Source: Lepraria neglecta
Taxonomy: Eukaryota; Ascomycota; Lecanoromycetes; Lecanorales; Stereocaulaceae
Direction of reading: 5' to 3'
Assembly: GCA_033220425.1 (NCBI GenBank)
Contig: CM065649.1
Location: 806,001-870,000 of the forward strand
Length of the DNA: 64,000 nt
Positions within the stretch are counted from its first letter, which is position 1, and each line of letters begins with the position of its first letter. A program made the position numbers and the translations under genes. The notes below the pieces were generated by a model. The model did no database searches. It was given only the letters and a program-made list of their open reading frames with translations, and was not told the DNA's origin. Shown piece after piece: positions 1 to 11,260 of this stretch.

Positions 1-1
1 T

Positions 2-1733
2 ACGGAGTCGGCTAAAAACGTGGGCAACTCAATTCTGTATGAATCAGTTTTGACTATACTGGATATTGAGGCAGATTCAGGCCTGCGAGTCCTGGGCGTC
101 AACATTCTTGGGAAGTTCTTGACCAATAAGGATAACAACATCAGATATGTCGCCCTGAATACCTTGATCAAGGTCGTTGCGGTCGAGCCAAATGCAGTAC
201 AACGGCATAGGAATACGATCCTTGAATGTCTTCGAGATCCAGATATCAGTATCCGGAGGAGAGCATTAGATTTGAGCTTCACCCTGATCAACGAGAGTAA
301 CGTCCGGGTTCTGATTCGGGAATTACTGGCCTTCCTGGAAGTCGCTGACAATGAGTTCAAGCCGATCATGACGAGTCAGATAGGCGTCGCAGCAGACCGC
401 TTCGCGCCCACGAAAAGATGGCACGTTGATACAATGCTCAGGGTACTCAAGTTGGCTGGAAACTACGTGAAAGAACAGATCCTCTCGTCCTTTGTACGCC
501 TCATTGCAACGACACCGGATCTCCAGACCTACTCGGTGCAGAAGCTTTATGCAGGGCTGAAGGACGACATCACCCAAGAAGGCTTGACATTAGCCGGTAC
601 ATGGGTCATTGGAGAATACGGAGATGCACTACTGCGTGGGGGCCAGTATGAAGAGGAGGAATTGGTGCAAGAAGTGAAAGAAAGCGAGGTTGTCGACCTC
701 TTCAATACAATCCTCAACAGCGCCTACTCATCCCAAATCGTCACGGAATACATCATCACCTCAGCAATGAAACTCACCACAAGACTCAAGGACCCTTCGC
801 AGATAGACCGAATACGACGGCTGCTGTCAAGCCGAACATCCGATCTCAGCATCGAGATCCAGCAAAGAGCTGTCGAATATGGCAACCTTTTCGCCTACGA
901 TGACATTCGACGGGGCGTCCTCGAGCGAATGCCACCTCCGGAGATCCGAGAAGAGCAGCGGGTCCTTGGCGAGGCCACACCAAAGCAGAAGAAAGCGGCC
1001 GCCAAAGCGAAGAGGCCAGCAAAAGTAACGGAACAAGACATGCTTCTTGACCTCATGGGCGGCTCAGACATGCCAGCAGCAGACCTCAGCGCAACAATGA
1101 ATGGCACTCAAAACAACGCAGATTTCCTAGCTGACATACTAGGAGGTGGACCGTCAATACCCTCGCAACCATCTATGTCAAACAACGCGAACTCAATGAT
1201 GGACATCATGGGCTCCCAACCTTCAGCTACCAACGGCCTCTCCTCTCCCAGGCCCCAAAACGCCTCATCCTCCAACGACCTCTTCAGTTCCCTCTCCACC
1301 CCGCCACCACAGGCTGCTTCACCCGCAACGAACACCCAAGCCCACGCCGCCTACAACAAAAACGACATCTCTCTTACTCTCCAAGTACAGCGGAACGCTG
1401 GAGTTGCGCAGATCCTCGCTCGTTTCCGAAATACCAGTAACTTTGATAGATTTGGTGGTGTGGGACTACAAGCTGCGGTGCCAAAGAGTCAAAGATTACA
1501 GTTGAATGCTGTTAGCAAGGCGGAGTTGGAGGGAGGCGAGGAGGCAACGCAGGCGATGAGGGCCAGTGCTGTTCAAGGGGTGAGTCCACTTTTCCGTTCA
1601 ATGGTTCCGTGAAACGCGGCTAATGCTAGAATAGGCATTACCTCCAAAGCTGAGGTTACGGCTGAAGATCAGCTATACGAAAGAGGGCATGGCACCCGTG
1701 ACTGACCAGGTGGATTGGTCTGAGCCTACATGA
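2..1733 (+). CDS. APL4: AP-1 complex subunit gamma (gamma-adaptin), 5' end outside window
   Basis: Large subunit of the clathrin adaptor AP-1, which sorts cargo between the trans-Golgi network and endosomes. The frame is already open at base 2 (TESAKNVGNSILYE is a conserved gamma-adaptin stretch), so the start codon and N-terminus lie upstream of the window. About 330 residues of the helical adaptin trunk are followed by a low-complexity Ser/Pro/Asn/Gln hinge carrying short DLL/DLF-like motifs (clathrin or accessory-protein binding in this family). A C-terminal ear begins around KNDISLTLQVQRNAGVAQ. Exons are 2-1579 and 1635-1733. The 55-bp intron (GTGAGT...ATAG) is phase 0, and splicing restores an ear tail with LRLRLKISYTKEG and the stop TGA at 1731. 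Reading through the intron would replace that tail with unrelated residues. Family assignment is firm. Confidence 0.93.
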
Positions 1734-2236
1734 TGCTATTGAAGCTGCTAAGGTGATGTAGTCGAAGGTAGATAGATGGGAATGTCGTACGGATCATTGC
1801 ACTATCCAGCAAAGCACCTCATAGCGATGAGAAAAAGAACTCAAGTCTTTGAACATGATAATAATACACGAGCATCCGAGTGCATAAAGAATTAGTCGAA
1901 CATAATAACATTCAGCGAACAGTACTAATATCTAACACGACAAAAGAAAGGAAAAAGAGATCTATCCCAACGCATCCCCCAATGACTGCGCTAACCTGCA
2001 TGCATCCATTGTCAACTTTGTGGAAACCCTCCCGCTGATGCTGTGCAAAGTTGTCTAGAGTCGTCACTCAACATCATCCGCCCATTACCACGTAGCAATC
2101 ACTCCGTACCAACGCCCATTACATCCAACCCAGCCAAACTCCATTCCCATAAGCAGACCCGTTGTTGAAACGCCCCACTCCAATTTAAAAACATCGATCC
2201 AAGGAAAAGCACACCAACGCCCAACGCCAACCATAC
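1734..2236. other. Convergent intergenic region
   Basis: This is the shared 3' side of the gamma-adaptin gene (+) and the unknown protein gene (-). It is AT-rich with several AATAAT/ATAATA-like stretches near 1855-1930 that could serve 3' end formation. I see no coding frame or repeat here. Confidence 0.5.
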
Positions 2237-4168
2237 TCACAGCCCTACTTCACACCCCTCCAACTTCTTCGGAGCCTTCGGTGTCCTCTTCAGTCGTGCA
2301 CCCTCCTCTCGCGCCGCTCCGTCCCTCCCAGCCTTCATAGCCATGTATTCCTCATGATCCGGATGCTGTGGATCGGCTTTAGGCGACAACTTGAGATTCA
2401 CTCTAAATCCTCTCGTAGGTGACGCATTCATTTCTCCAGCACTGAGAGTGCTAATAGTACTAGCATCCGAAACCTTCCTCCTCTTCTGAACAGGAGAAAT
2501 AAAGCCGTCAATCATATCGATATCCAAAGCCGTCGCCTTCCTCTTCCCCTTCCTCTTCCCCTTCCTCGACGTAGTAGGCGCATCATCTGTAGAAATCGGC
2601 AAATCATACAAAGCCGCCACCTGCCTCTTCCTCGACCAAGCATCCATCAGAATCAAACCCGCAGCCTCCTCCCCCTCGCGTTCTGCTGCCTTCTTCATTT
2701 TCTCAAGATAGAGAGCACCAGCTTTGTTAAGGCGTTGTTTGTAGTCCTTTTCGAAGTCCTCTCTCGTCAATTTATGCCGATCACAATATGCCTTTAGACG
2801 TGCTTCCCCCTTAGCTTTGTCGTCCTCGAAGAGAGAAGCGGTCGGTTCCGCTTGCTTGGGCCCGTAGGGTGCTGGCGGGCTGTATGGCTTTTTGCAGGGT
2901 TTATTCGAGCATTTCTCATTGCGTGGTGTAGGGATAGCTGCGGCGGCTTCTTCTTCGGTAGGTTGTTCTTCGTCGTCGATGGTGAATTGAAGGCTCGGTC
3001 GTAGGTATGCCGCTACGGGTTCAGGGGTAGGGGTGGGTTCGCGAAGGTGACCATGTTCGATGAGCCATCTCCTGGTGTGTGCGAGCTCGAAGGGCCACCA
3101 GGGTTCGTGACACTGGGGTCCGGTGCGAGAGTGAACCCACCAGGGCTCAAGTTCTTGACGTCGAATTTGATATTTATATTGTGCTTCTTCGTAGGAGGCA
3201 GCGCCCCAGGTCTTCTTGCCGTTCAAGTCGTCGTAGGCTGTGTCTGTAAGTGGAGTTGTTTGCTCGCGTGCGCTGCGCCAGTCGACTTTGGGTATTTTTT
3301 TGCAATCTTCGCAATTGGCCTTGGCTTTGGCCTTTGTTCTGCATTTTTTGCATTCAGTGTAGCCATGGATGTAGTGACGCTTGAGGCTTTCATCAACAAT
3401 AGTGCAGCGATTACACTCCGTCTCGCCTTCGTGGCTGACTGTGCCTAAGGGGAGGTTGACGTTATTCCTAGGAACTTTGCTTAATGTCCAAATAGCGTTA
3501 CCTTCAATACCCTTAAGGCGGAGGTTATTTCCGTGGCAGTAGATGTCTGAATCGACAGAATCAATGACCTTAGGCTCTTCTTCTTCATCGTCGGATTCTT
3601 CCTCGGTTTCGTGCTCGTCTAGTTGGTGTTTGGAATGACGAAGGTCTAAGAAAAGCGCTGGCCCGGCGTCATGCTCATGGAGGTCTAGTAGTACCCCTAC
3701 GGCCCATTGGTCATTGGTGGATAGTTTGTCATATTGTTCAGCATTGTGGGTGTCGATTTGGTGTTGGAGAGCTGCATCGAGAGCAGCACGGTCGTCGGTG
3801 ACAGTTGGGGGTTGGTCGAGGTGGGAACCGACCTCGCGCAGAACGACGTTCTGCGGTGCCGGGGTTGGTATCTGCTCTGGAGTGCGGCAGAGCTGGGTCG
3901 GAGAGGTTGGAGAGGCTACAGCGGCCTCGTCGCCTTTGTTCGATATTGAGAATGATGGATTTGAAGTTGGAGGAGTTCGGAGACCGCTTTCGGCTCTTGT
4001 CGATGGAGATATAAAAAAGGCGCTTACTACGCTAGAAGGAGAGGATGAGGTGGATGCACTGACCAGCTGGTTGGCAGTCAGGTCGATAGTTGTGGAATTT
4101 GTGGCTGAGAATGATTGAGAAGTGGATTCTTTAGACACAGGAACGGGAGTGATAGTGATGTACGACAT
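2237..4168 (-). CDS. Unknown 643-residue protein with Cys-pair motif and basic C-terminus
   Basis: Single open exon of 643 codons starting at MSYITITPVPV; I do not recognise a named family. The first 150 residues are Ser/Thr/Pro-rich and probably disordered. An acidic run (EEESDDEEEEP) lies near residue 190. A cysteine cluster follows around 250-300 with the spacing CxxC ... CxxC ... CxxC (CNRC, CKKC, CEDC), which could bind zinc. The last third is Lys/Arg/Glu-rich with KRKGKRKGKRK and QKRRKVS, good candidates for nuclear localisation signals. This points to a nuclear, possibly chromatin- or nucleic-acid-associated protein, but that is inference from composition only. Length and sustained coding bias make it very likely a real gene. 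The start is the first ATG of the frame. Confidence 0.75.
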   Translation of the reverse strand: MSYITITPVPVSKESTSQSFSATNSTTIDLTANQLVSASTSSSPSSVVSAFFISPSTRAESGLRTPPTSNPSFSISNKGDEAAVASPTSPTQLCRTPEQIPTPAPQNVVLREVGSHLDQPPTVTDDRAALDAALQHQIDTHNAEQYDKLSTNDQWAVGVLLDLHEHDAGPALFLDLRHSKHQLDEHETEEESDDEEEEPKVIDSVDSDIYCHGNNLRLKGIEGNAIWTLSKVPRNNVNLPLGTVSHEGETECNRCTIVDESLKRHYIHGYTECKKCRTKAKAKANCEDCKKIPKVDWRSAREQTTPLTDTAYDDLNGKKTWGAASYEEAQYKYQIRRQELEPWWVHSRTGPQCHEPWWPFELAHTRRWLIEHGHLREPTPTPEPVAAYLRPSLQFTIDDEEQPTEEEAAAAIPTPRNEKCSNKPCKKPYSPPAPYGPKQAEPTASLFEDDKAKGEARLKAYCDRHKLTREDFEKDYKQRLNKAGALYLEKMKKAAEREGEEAAGLILMDAWSRKRQVAALYDLPISTDDAPTTSRKGKRKGKRKATALDIDMIDGFISPVQKRRKVSDASTISTLSAGEMNASPTRGFRVNLKLSPKADPQHPDHEEYMAMKAGRDGAAREEGARLKRTPKAPKKLEGCEVGL

Positions 4169-5827
4169 GTTGAATGGGTGAATGGCGAAGTTGAGACTTT
4201 TTGGAATTTTTGGTATTTTGTCAGAAGAACTGAGTGGAGAGTGTTGGTTTTGATCAATGTTTGTGGTAGAGACGTTCGTAAGTTCATATCATGCAGGAGA
4301 GGTGGGAAGTCCCAAGTCATGTTGAATACCTGCTCGAATGCAGTAGTTTTAATCGCATAAAAGTACTTAACGCATGTGAACAGCGAAAAGACTCGCGGAT
4401 GACTCTTGGGTACTACCATCCAGTGTAAACCATTGAGCATGTGAAAGCAAAACAACAGGGAGAGCTCTTTTATTTACAGGGGAACAGTACGCGTCGGGCT
4501 CGCTTAAAGGTCAATAGAGACCTTGTGGTGGGGCCACAAAACCGAAGGAGCGCAATAAGAGCAAAATTGTGGAGGCCAATGCCTATGGCGTCATTCTACC
4601 TGAGTGAATAGCTATGTTGCTTTGGTTAGTACTTAGTGAGAGGTGGTTGTCGGGGTGTTTGCTCGCTTTTCAATATTGTGGCGTTTTTATCTTCCTTAGA
4701 AAGCACATGCTTTGTGGAAATATGTGTACATGAATCGCATAAACTCTCTTCGCCGGCAAACATTTCTAGGAAAGACACAAAGCAAAATACAGGTATTGCG
4801 CATGAACAGAACCATAGAGAAGGTGTCATGGAGCTTGCGCGAGCTTTTTTTTTTGTTGGGGTAAGTGGCAAGAGCTGTGAGAACGGGGCGATCCTTCGCC
4901 TTTCCACACGCTTTTGCACATGTTCCAGCGGTAGCAAGGTAGCTAATAGCTTATATAGCCCCACTTCAGTAAGGCGTAAGCTGCAAACCTTGGATCAAGG
5001 GCTCAAGGTAGTCTAGGCCTTCGGTTACTAGTCCAGAGAGTGATGGGACGACAGACGGCATAGCATTGAAGACTTGGTTCTTAAACGCCAGTTACTTTCG
5101 CAACAATGCCTCTGAAATCGTCGATTGAGTTCAGTGGTCTTTGGTGCACTAAGGCATGCTGCCCAATGTGGGGTGCAGGTTGGTAGAGAATCTCTTATTG
5201 TGGTGGTGCAATGGCGGCAGTGACAACATATTTGAGCTTTGAGATGGGCCATGATGTTGCGCGAAAGCTACTGGAGAACCTTCATAGTGTTGGCGCACAG
5301 GCGAGTGTGACTATGGATCTGGGTTTTGGGTGGACCAGCTGTGTCAGTGTGGAATGTTAGTGGTAGACGAATAGCACTTCTTCAGCATACTGTTAACAAG
5401 AGCAATGCCAGATGGGATACATATCATAATTCGTAATTGAGCTAATACAATGCCAGCCCTAGGACAGCATACCTTCGCCGTCCGACTCCCTTTCAAACTC
5501 CTTGAATCAGCATGGTGACACGTATTGTGTGGTAGTAGCCATGATGGGTATGAACAAAGGATTAAAAACATCCTTTCCGAAAATGCCGTCACGTATTCCT
5601 CTTCCCCTATGTAACACGATCCATCATGAAAGCACTCATAGTAGAACGAGCGTATGCAAGATTATAAACCGCTGATCCTCCAACGCAAGTTCGGTTCTCG
5701 TCGAAAGAAAGATCGGAGCAAGTGTCGCGAAGTGGATTTGGAGCCAGAGTGATCTGTCAGGAAATGATAAGCTCTGGAAGATTGGTTCTTGGGCAGTGGA
5801 CCGTCCATGGCTGCCGAGCAGAGCGTC
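4169..5827. other. 1.66-kb intergenic region without a supported gene
   Basis: Holds the upstream region of the unknown 643-residue protein gene and the 3' flank of the J-domain gene. Short frames on both strands (for example 4626-5016) overlap each other antisense, have no recognisable domain and no convincing splice partners. No repeat with clear ends was seen. Confidence 0.4.
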
Positions 5828-7681
5828 TCAATTAGCGGTAGTCTCGCCTCGTGCCATATGTGGACGGGTCTTGAACTTTCCGGGCCAGGCATCTTTATCC
5901 ACCACATCTCCTGAGCCCCGTCGTGCGTTTCGCACCTCATCTGCATATATCCTTGGAGAGTGCTTAGACCTCGGAGACTCTTCATCCGGTGCTGCATACT
6001 CTCCAAACAGTCTCGGACTATTGTAGGCAGACTGATGAGTCTTCAAAGGTGGAGCACGAGCAGATTCTGTGCGGGAGTAGCTTTGGCGCGGCGAGCGGTC
6101 TTCTGTAGTGTAAATGTGTGACGTTGAGCGGCCGGTAGGGGGTGCTCGAGTTGTTGAGCCACGAGGCATTTGAGGACGTTCTGAGGCTCGACGACTTGAA
6201 TGTATCTCGTCGCTTTTTCGGGGCTGGATTTCCTCAGGTTCCAGTACGTAGTGGGTGTCATCCCCTGTGTATTGATATCTTGTCGACGTCTGGCGTGGGC
6301 TTGGTCTTGGTCTTATCGGGTGAATGTCTTCCGTCATCTCAGAATCTGATTCGCTAAGGCTAGAATCACTGTAGTCGGATGGTGCCTTCATGTTCTTCAG
6401 ATGTGATGATTGCAAAGGCCTCGATTCGCCACGATCGCCACGTTGCATGCGATCTACCGGCATTGTCTCCGATCGTTGTAGAGGCTTTGGTCGGAATTCT
6501 GTCGTAGCCTGATACGTCGCCGAGCGTTGTGGTCCGCCTCTCGAAGATGATGCGGGATTGATGACACCCTTCATTGCCTTTGTAAATGAGGAGCCACCAG
6601 GGACACTGGCCTTTCTACTCGAAGGACTGTCCACAATCTCAGGTGTACGTCGATCCTTCTTCGATGACCTTATTGGGCTGGGAGCTCGGCTCCCACCACG
6701 GGTGCGGCCGGAAGAGCGCCTCTCAGGCTCGGCCGTAGGACGAGGGGGTAGAGGCGGTGTCCTGGCGTCGAGCTTGGAGGAAGCTCTGGCGTGTGCCGGG
6801 CGACGAGAAGGCTCTGGTTCAATAGCTTCGCGTGATTTGTTCATATACTCTCTGATGGCGGCAGTCTTCGATTCAAGTTCTGAGTCGTCGTATTCCCTAC
6901 CCTCGCGCTTGCTGCTTTTCCGCGGTGGGTCATCTACAGACCGCCTTCGAACATCCTCGTACTTGTGTTTTGGTAGAGGTTCTCGTTTGACCTTGTAGTA
7001 TTTGTTATCCACTTCCGAGTCCGATTCTTCCTCGCCCACATAGGCGAACTTCTTGCTGGACTTCATCTCGGAATCCTTCCTCCTATCCTTATCCCTCCTC
7101 CTGGAATCTCGATTGTAGGTATCTTTGTCGTTATCTTTCCTCCTGCGATCTCGTTCTCGTTCATCTTCAGCCTCGCGTGTCTTTCTCTTGTCATCTGGCA
7201 CACGTCCGGAACTCCTTCGAGATGTAGGTGTATAACGGTCGTCATACTTGTGCGAAGGTGTTCGATCTTCTGGGTATTCGGCGGCGTAGGCATAGCGTCC
7301 GCTGTTGGGTGGTTCCGCCCTTTGATACCTGACCCCGTTGTCGTACGTCTCGAATTTCGGTGAAGCACCACCTCTGGGTGGCCCAAAGTAGTCATCTGTC
7401 CTGCGCGGAGTACTTCTCTCGTTCATCATCTCCTTCCTCAGCTCTGCCAGCTTGACGCTCTCATTGTAGCGCTCTCTCTTCCTCTCATCACTGAGCGTTT
7501 CGTAGGCTTTCTGTACTTCATGGAACTGCTCGGCTTTGACCAGCTTCTCGGCCGGGTCTTGGACTTTGTCTGGGTGGCACGAAAGGACGAGTTTTCGATG
7601 AGCACTCCTGATCGTAGCGAGCGTAGCATCCTTGGGTACGTTGAGAGTTTGGTAAGGATTTGTTGTTGGTAGATCGTCCAT
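5828..7681 (-). CDS. J-domain (DnaJ) co-chaperone with long disordered tail
   Basis: Single-exon 617-residue protein. Residues about 8-75 form an N-terminal J domain (NPYQTLNVPKDATLATIRSAH) including the HPD tripeptide in LSCHPDKVQ that stimulates Hsp70 ATPases. The remaining ~540 residues are Arg/Ser/Glu/Asp-rich and predicted disordered, with RS- and RDR-type runs (for example ERERDRRRKDNDKD). There is no Gly/Phe region, zinc finger or canonical DnaJ C-terminal domain, so it is a class III (type C) J protein. The basic, RS-rich composition would fit a nuclear or RNA-associated role, but that is inference. The ATG at 7681 opens directly onto the J domain and is the natural start. Confidence 0.9.
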   Translation of the reverse strand: MDDLPTTNPYQTLNVPKDATLATIRSAHRKLVLSCHPDKVQDPAEKLVKAEQFHEVQKAYETLSDERKRERYNESVKLAELRKEMMNERSTPRRTDDYFGPPRGGASPKFETYDNGVRYQRAEPPNSGRYAYAAEYPEDRTPSHKYDDRYTPTSRRSSGRVPDDKRKTREAEDERERDRRRKDNDKDTYNRDSRRRDKDRRKDSEMKSSKKFAYVGEEESDSEVDNKYYKVKREPLPKHKYEDVRRRSVDDPPRKSSKREGREYDDSELESKTAAIREYMNKSREAIEPEPSRRPAHARASSKLDARTPPLPPRPTAEPERRSSGRTRGGSRAPSPIRSSKKDRRTPEIVDSPSSRKASVPGGSSFTKAMKGVINPASSSRGGPQRSATYQATTEFRPKPLQRSETMPVDRMQRGDRGESRPLQSSHLKNMKAPSDYSDSSLSESDSEMTEDIHPIRPRPSPRQTSTRYQYTGDDTHYVLEPEEIQPRKSDEIHSSRRASERPQMPRGSTTRAPPTGRSTSHIYTTEDRSPRQSYSRTESARAPPLKTHQSAYNSPRLFGEYAAPDEESPRSKHSPRIYADEVRNARRGSGDVVDKDAWPGKFKTRPHMARGETTAN

Positions 7682-9310
7682 GTTTATGATGTTGTACAGG
7701 TATCAAGTATTGACAAGAAGGCAAACGCTTCGAAAGGCAAGATATGCCTCCCAAAGAGAGTGAAAGAAAATGTCATGCGGATTCCGGCGATTTGCGTGGT
7801 TTTCAAACCATGAGCGCGTGGCTGGAGATCGCTCGGAATGTATTTGTTGACCGTTATGCGATAGTTTGATGAAGTGAGAAGGTTGAAAAGAGACAGTGAT
7901 AGATTCCCGAAGGTGGTACACTTATGAGTAAGCCAGGCACGGCTATGTACCTGACGAAGAAGTTGAAGATTTTCACTGCTGGTTTCAGTACGTCAGTTTT
8001 GGTAGATCAACGCCACCAAAACAGGCGTTAACGAAGGTTGTGGGTGGCAATAACAGAATGAGTGATTTGCTGACAAAGCCGCCTCTGGACTCTCCCCGAC
8101 GACGAAAGAGCCTTCTAGACAGCGAAAGAATGAGTCGAGATCGACAAGTCTCAGGGAGCAGAGACCTGGAGTCTTACTTTTGAATGCGTTGTCTCCTTTT
8201 CGTGTCAACAAGGCGGTGAAGTGATTAGTGTGATGCTTGTGCGATGCGACCGAACTCTCTTTCACTCGCTTTCCTCACGATTCGATTCACCCCAAGAGCA
8301 CTGAGCGTATTGATGTTGGAAGAAGTGAAGTTGGATTGTCCTCAAGATCTGAACAGGTGGTGAATGTCAGGCGTCAGACTCACAATCCGCAGTCAGGCAC
8401 CGAAACCGACCGATGGGCTGATGTGGGGCGTGGGCAGGGCTTGATGCTGTGCTAAAAGTTGGCAAGCCTCAACGAATTGAATGGCCAATGGTGAGCAGGA
8501 TCCAGCCTCGAAGATATTTAAATTGGGCTAGGAATGAGAAGTAGAGGGTCAGACAAAAATGGAAAGTAGTTATTCAAGTTGGGCATCAAAGGGTTAGATA
8601 TTGTACACTTTACACTCTTTCAGTACTACACCTACGGATCACGCACTGCTTACTTTTACCATTGGCCGGAAAAATCAGCGATTTCCATTGGCCTCGTAAC
8701 CTCTAATGTGCATACAGCTAACCCCACTATGATACCTTCACACCTTTGTCTCTAGCTTGCGGGCCGGTAACTCGTTGCCTGCGGCCAACGGCAGCATCGG
8801 GGATATTTATCGAGGTGGGGTGATGCCTGCGGAAGAACAAATAAGGGAGTTAGTGCGCAAAATAGCAATATCTCGGGTTGGGTGGGGCTTGGGCCTCAGC
8901 GGCTACAGAGAATATTGGGCCAATTAGACCAAGGCCGAGATTTTCAACGAACAGGATATGCACGGCATCACAAAGTTGAACTCAATTTGCTCCAGGTGTG
9001 GTACGTAGTAGCGGGGAAAGTTCTTGGAATAGTCGAGATCCGATGGGGGGAATACTCAGCATATTAATGTTCAGTGATTAATACAGGAATAGCAACAGCC
9101 TTGCCTTCAAAATGCCTTGATTTCGTGGGGTCTAGACTTAGGTATCAATCGGGCGTGAATCAATTTCGGCTATAATCCGAGCCTCAGTAATGTTCGCTGA
9201 CATCTCGATCTCTGCCTGAGGCCAAGGGAAATCTGCACCTAAGTCAAAGCAGTAACACCTCATGCATGGACCTAGCCATGACACCTGCACAAGTGAAGAT
9301 TTGAAACCCT
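7682..9310. other. 1.6-kb intergenic region
   Basis: Upstream region of the J-domain gene and downstream flank of the metallophosphoesterase. Small frames here (e.g. 7993-8265, 8237-8455) show no domain, no consistent splice structure and oppose each other. I see no repeat ends or RNA gene. Confidence 0.4.
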
Positions 9311-10746
9311 TTATGAGGAGTTGTCTTCGCCCGATAGGCTAGGATGCTCAGTTTCTCCTCGCGATTTGCTTTCCGCTTGCCTATTCCTTTCCTCCTGCAG
9401 GTTCCCTTGCTTCTGCAGAACAGGTAAATCAATATCGACAACGATAGGCTTGTTATATCTCTGCTGGCTGTTCGACTTGTATGGCCAACTAGAAGCCATG
9501 ATAGCAGCGTTGATGATACAGGTCTCTTTTCGACCCATCCGACCAGCCAAAGCTTCCATATCGCAACGTCTAGACGGGGTTATCACACCATGGCCGTGAA
9601 TGCCCTCATAATACGAAGATCTAAGGCCATCATCCAGGGTCTGCAACGTGAAAGCAGGACGCTCCTTGGATCTCCAGCGCCGCAATGATGTTGAATCAAG
9701 GTCCTTTGCCAGCACCTCGATAGAGACGGAAGGAATCTCTTCATCGCCCCATGACCCTGTGTTTTCTAGCGGTATTGAGGATTTGGCAGAGAGATCAATG
9801 AGGCTTTGTTTCTTGGTATCGATACTGGGGTCGGTCCAGTGCTCGATAAGTGCCTCTTTGTAGCGGGTATTAGGCGTCTCGATGTCCCATAGAACTATCT
9901 CAGCACCCCTTCCTTCATGAACATGCCCACAGATTGCCAAATGGGGCCGTACCCGCCACAATTTTTCCCGTAGTGTCTCCTGGATAAAGATTTCGGAGTC
10001 AGCATTGCCTTTTTGAGAAGGTATCTGGAGGCTTGAAACATGTCCAGAGAGCAAAGGCTCCCAAGACATGTCTCAAGACTCAGAACTTAGGTCGGAAGGG
10101 GAAAGTTGGGCTCCGAATAGACTTACACAGCCCGCCGCTCTCCGATCTTTTGACTCATCGCAGTGGTACTTGGGAGGCGTGTGTGTGACGATAACATCGG
10201 TGTCCAACGGTATGGAGTGTTCCCATATCTTTGAGGCATCTTCTGGAGAGTAGCCAAAAGCCCAGAGGCCATTGGCTGGCGAATATGGGGAACCGAAGAC
10301 TTTGAAGCTCGTTTGGGGGCCATCCTCCTTCGCCAACCGTATGTCGGTAGATTCGTGATTGAGAAATGTGATTGATTTGTACCCTTTGACCAAGTTGATG
10401 CAAGCTTGAGAGTCTTGAGGATATTTACTATGGAAGTGTGGGCCATGTCCCCCATAGAAATCGGGATCGAGGGTAATGTCGTGGTTGCCTGAGGTGGTTA
10501 GGTCCGCTTTTGCTACTGCTTGGTATACCTGAAGGACTTACCTGCAACCACGATCTTGACTTCAAAGTCCGCTTGTTCGATCCAGTTCAAGGTCTTCTGA
10601 AGCTCCGCAAAGGTGCCTTGCTTGGTCAAGTCGCCTGCATGTATCAGCACGTCACCCTTCGGCAGTTTGAAAGCGCCGTCTGCTGGAGATGCGTTGTGCG
10701 TGTCCGAGAGACAAACGAAACGAGTCTTTCGTAATTCGATAGCCAT
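9311..10746 (-). CDS. Calcineurin-like metallophosphoesterase (411 aa)
   Basis: Three exons: 10746-10542, 10488-10127, 9979-9311. Splicing builds all metal-binding blocks of the calcineurin-like phosphoesterase fold: SDTHN (DxH), HAGDLT (GD), VVAGNHD (GNHD, created by joining exons 1 and 2), THTPPKYH and GHVHEGRG (GHxH). The intron between CDESKDRRAAGC and ETLREKLWRVRP has donor GTAAGT and acceptor TCCAG and keeps the frame. A conserved tail, GRKETCIINAAIMASSWP and KPIVVDIDLPV, is typical of fungal proteins related to mammalian MPPED1/2. It is a predicted di-metal phosphatase or phosphodiesterase; the substrate is not deducible. MAIELRK at 10746 is the first ATG; the frame extends seven codons upstream only via a non-ATG codon. 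Confidence 0.9.
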
Positions 10747-11260
10747 AGTTGGATAGGTCAGAGCCAAGTCGCAAGTAGTTAACTATTACTCTTTCTCTTT
10801 GGTGTCCTTCTTGACCGTGAGTATCCAGCCCCTCCCTTTCCTTGCATGTTGCACAGCGTTCAAGTTTTACAAGGTCTTCAAGTTGGAAGGCGCATTCCAA
10901 GTAGGCAGCACGAGAATGAGTAGAGGTTTCTCCGCAAGCCCAACATCTAGAGCATACTCAACATCTCAGCGCAGAATGATTATGGAATCATAAAGTGCTG
11001 GCTGCTGATTGACAAAACAAAAATAGGTACCCCGGGAAGGACCCTGATGCCATTGCGTCATTTCAGAGGCGATCTGATGGTGATTACAGATCTTCGAGCC
11101 GTGAATACAAACACTCCATCCAACCGACGTGACTACTTAAAGCCTATAAATCTCCCCTAAGGATCATTTTCAACATCTACTCAAACACTAACCACTACAA
11201 AAATTGCCCAACATTTCTTTCCTACGCAGATTCTTCGCCTCGAGCGTCAACCCAGCAGCT
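10747..11260. promoter_or_regulatory. Divergent promoter between metallophosphoesterase and glutaredoxin
   Basis: A 514-bp head-to-head spacer drives the metallophosphoesterase leftward and the glutaredoxin rightward. A short A/T-rich stretch with TATAAATC at about 11144 lies about 115 bp upstream of the glutaredoxin ATG and could be its TATA element. The last ~55 bases are open in frame with the glutaredoxin (see that entry and the finding). Confidence 0.45.

Noticed and set aside
4626-5016. Overlapping frames on both strands (112 and 126 codons)
   Set aside because: They are mutually antisense, include T/A homopolymer-encoded runs and have no recognisable features.
5796-7754. Several long frames opposite or out of phase with the J-domain gene
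   Set aside because: The Arg/Ser/Pro-rich coding sequence of the J-domain gene keeps other frames open; these are shadows.
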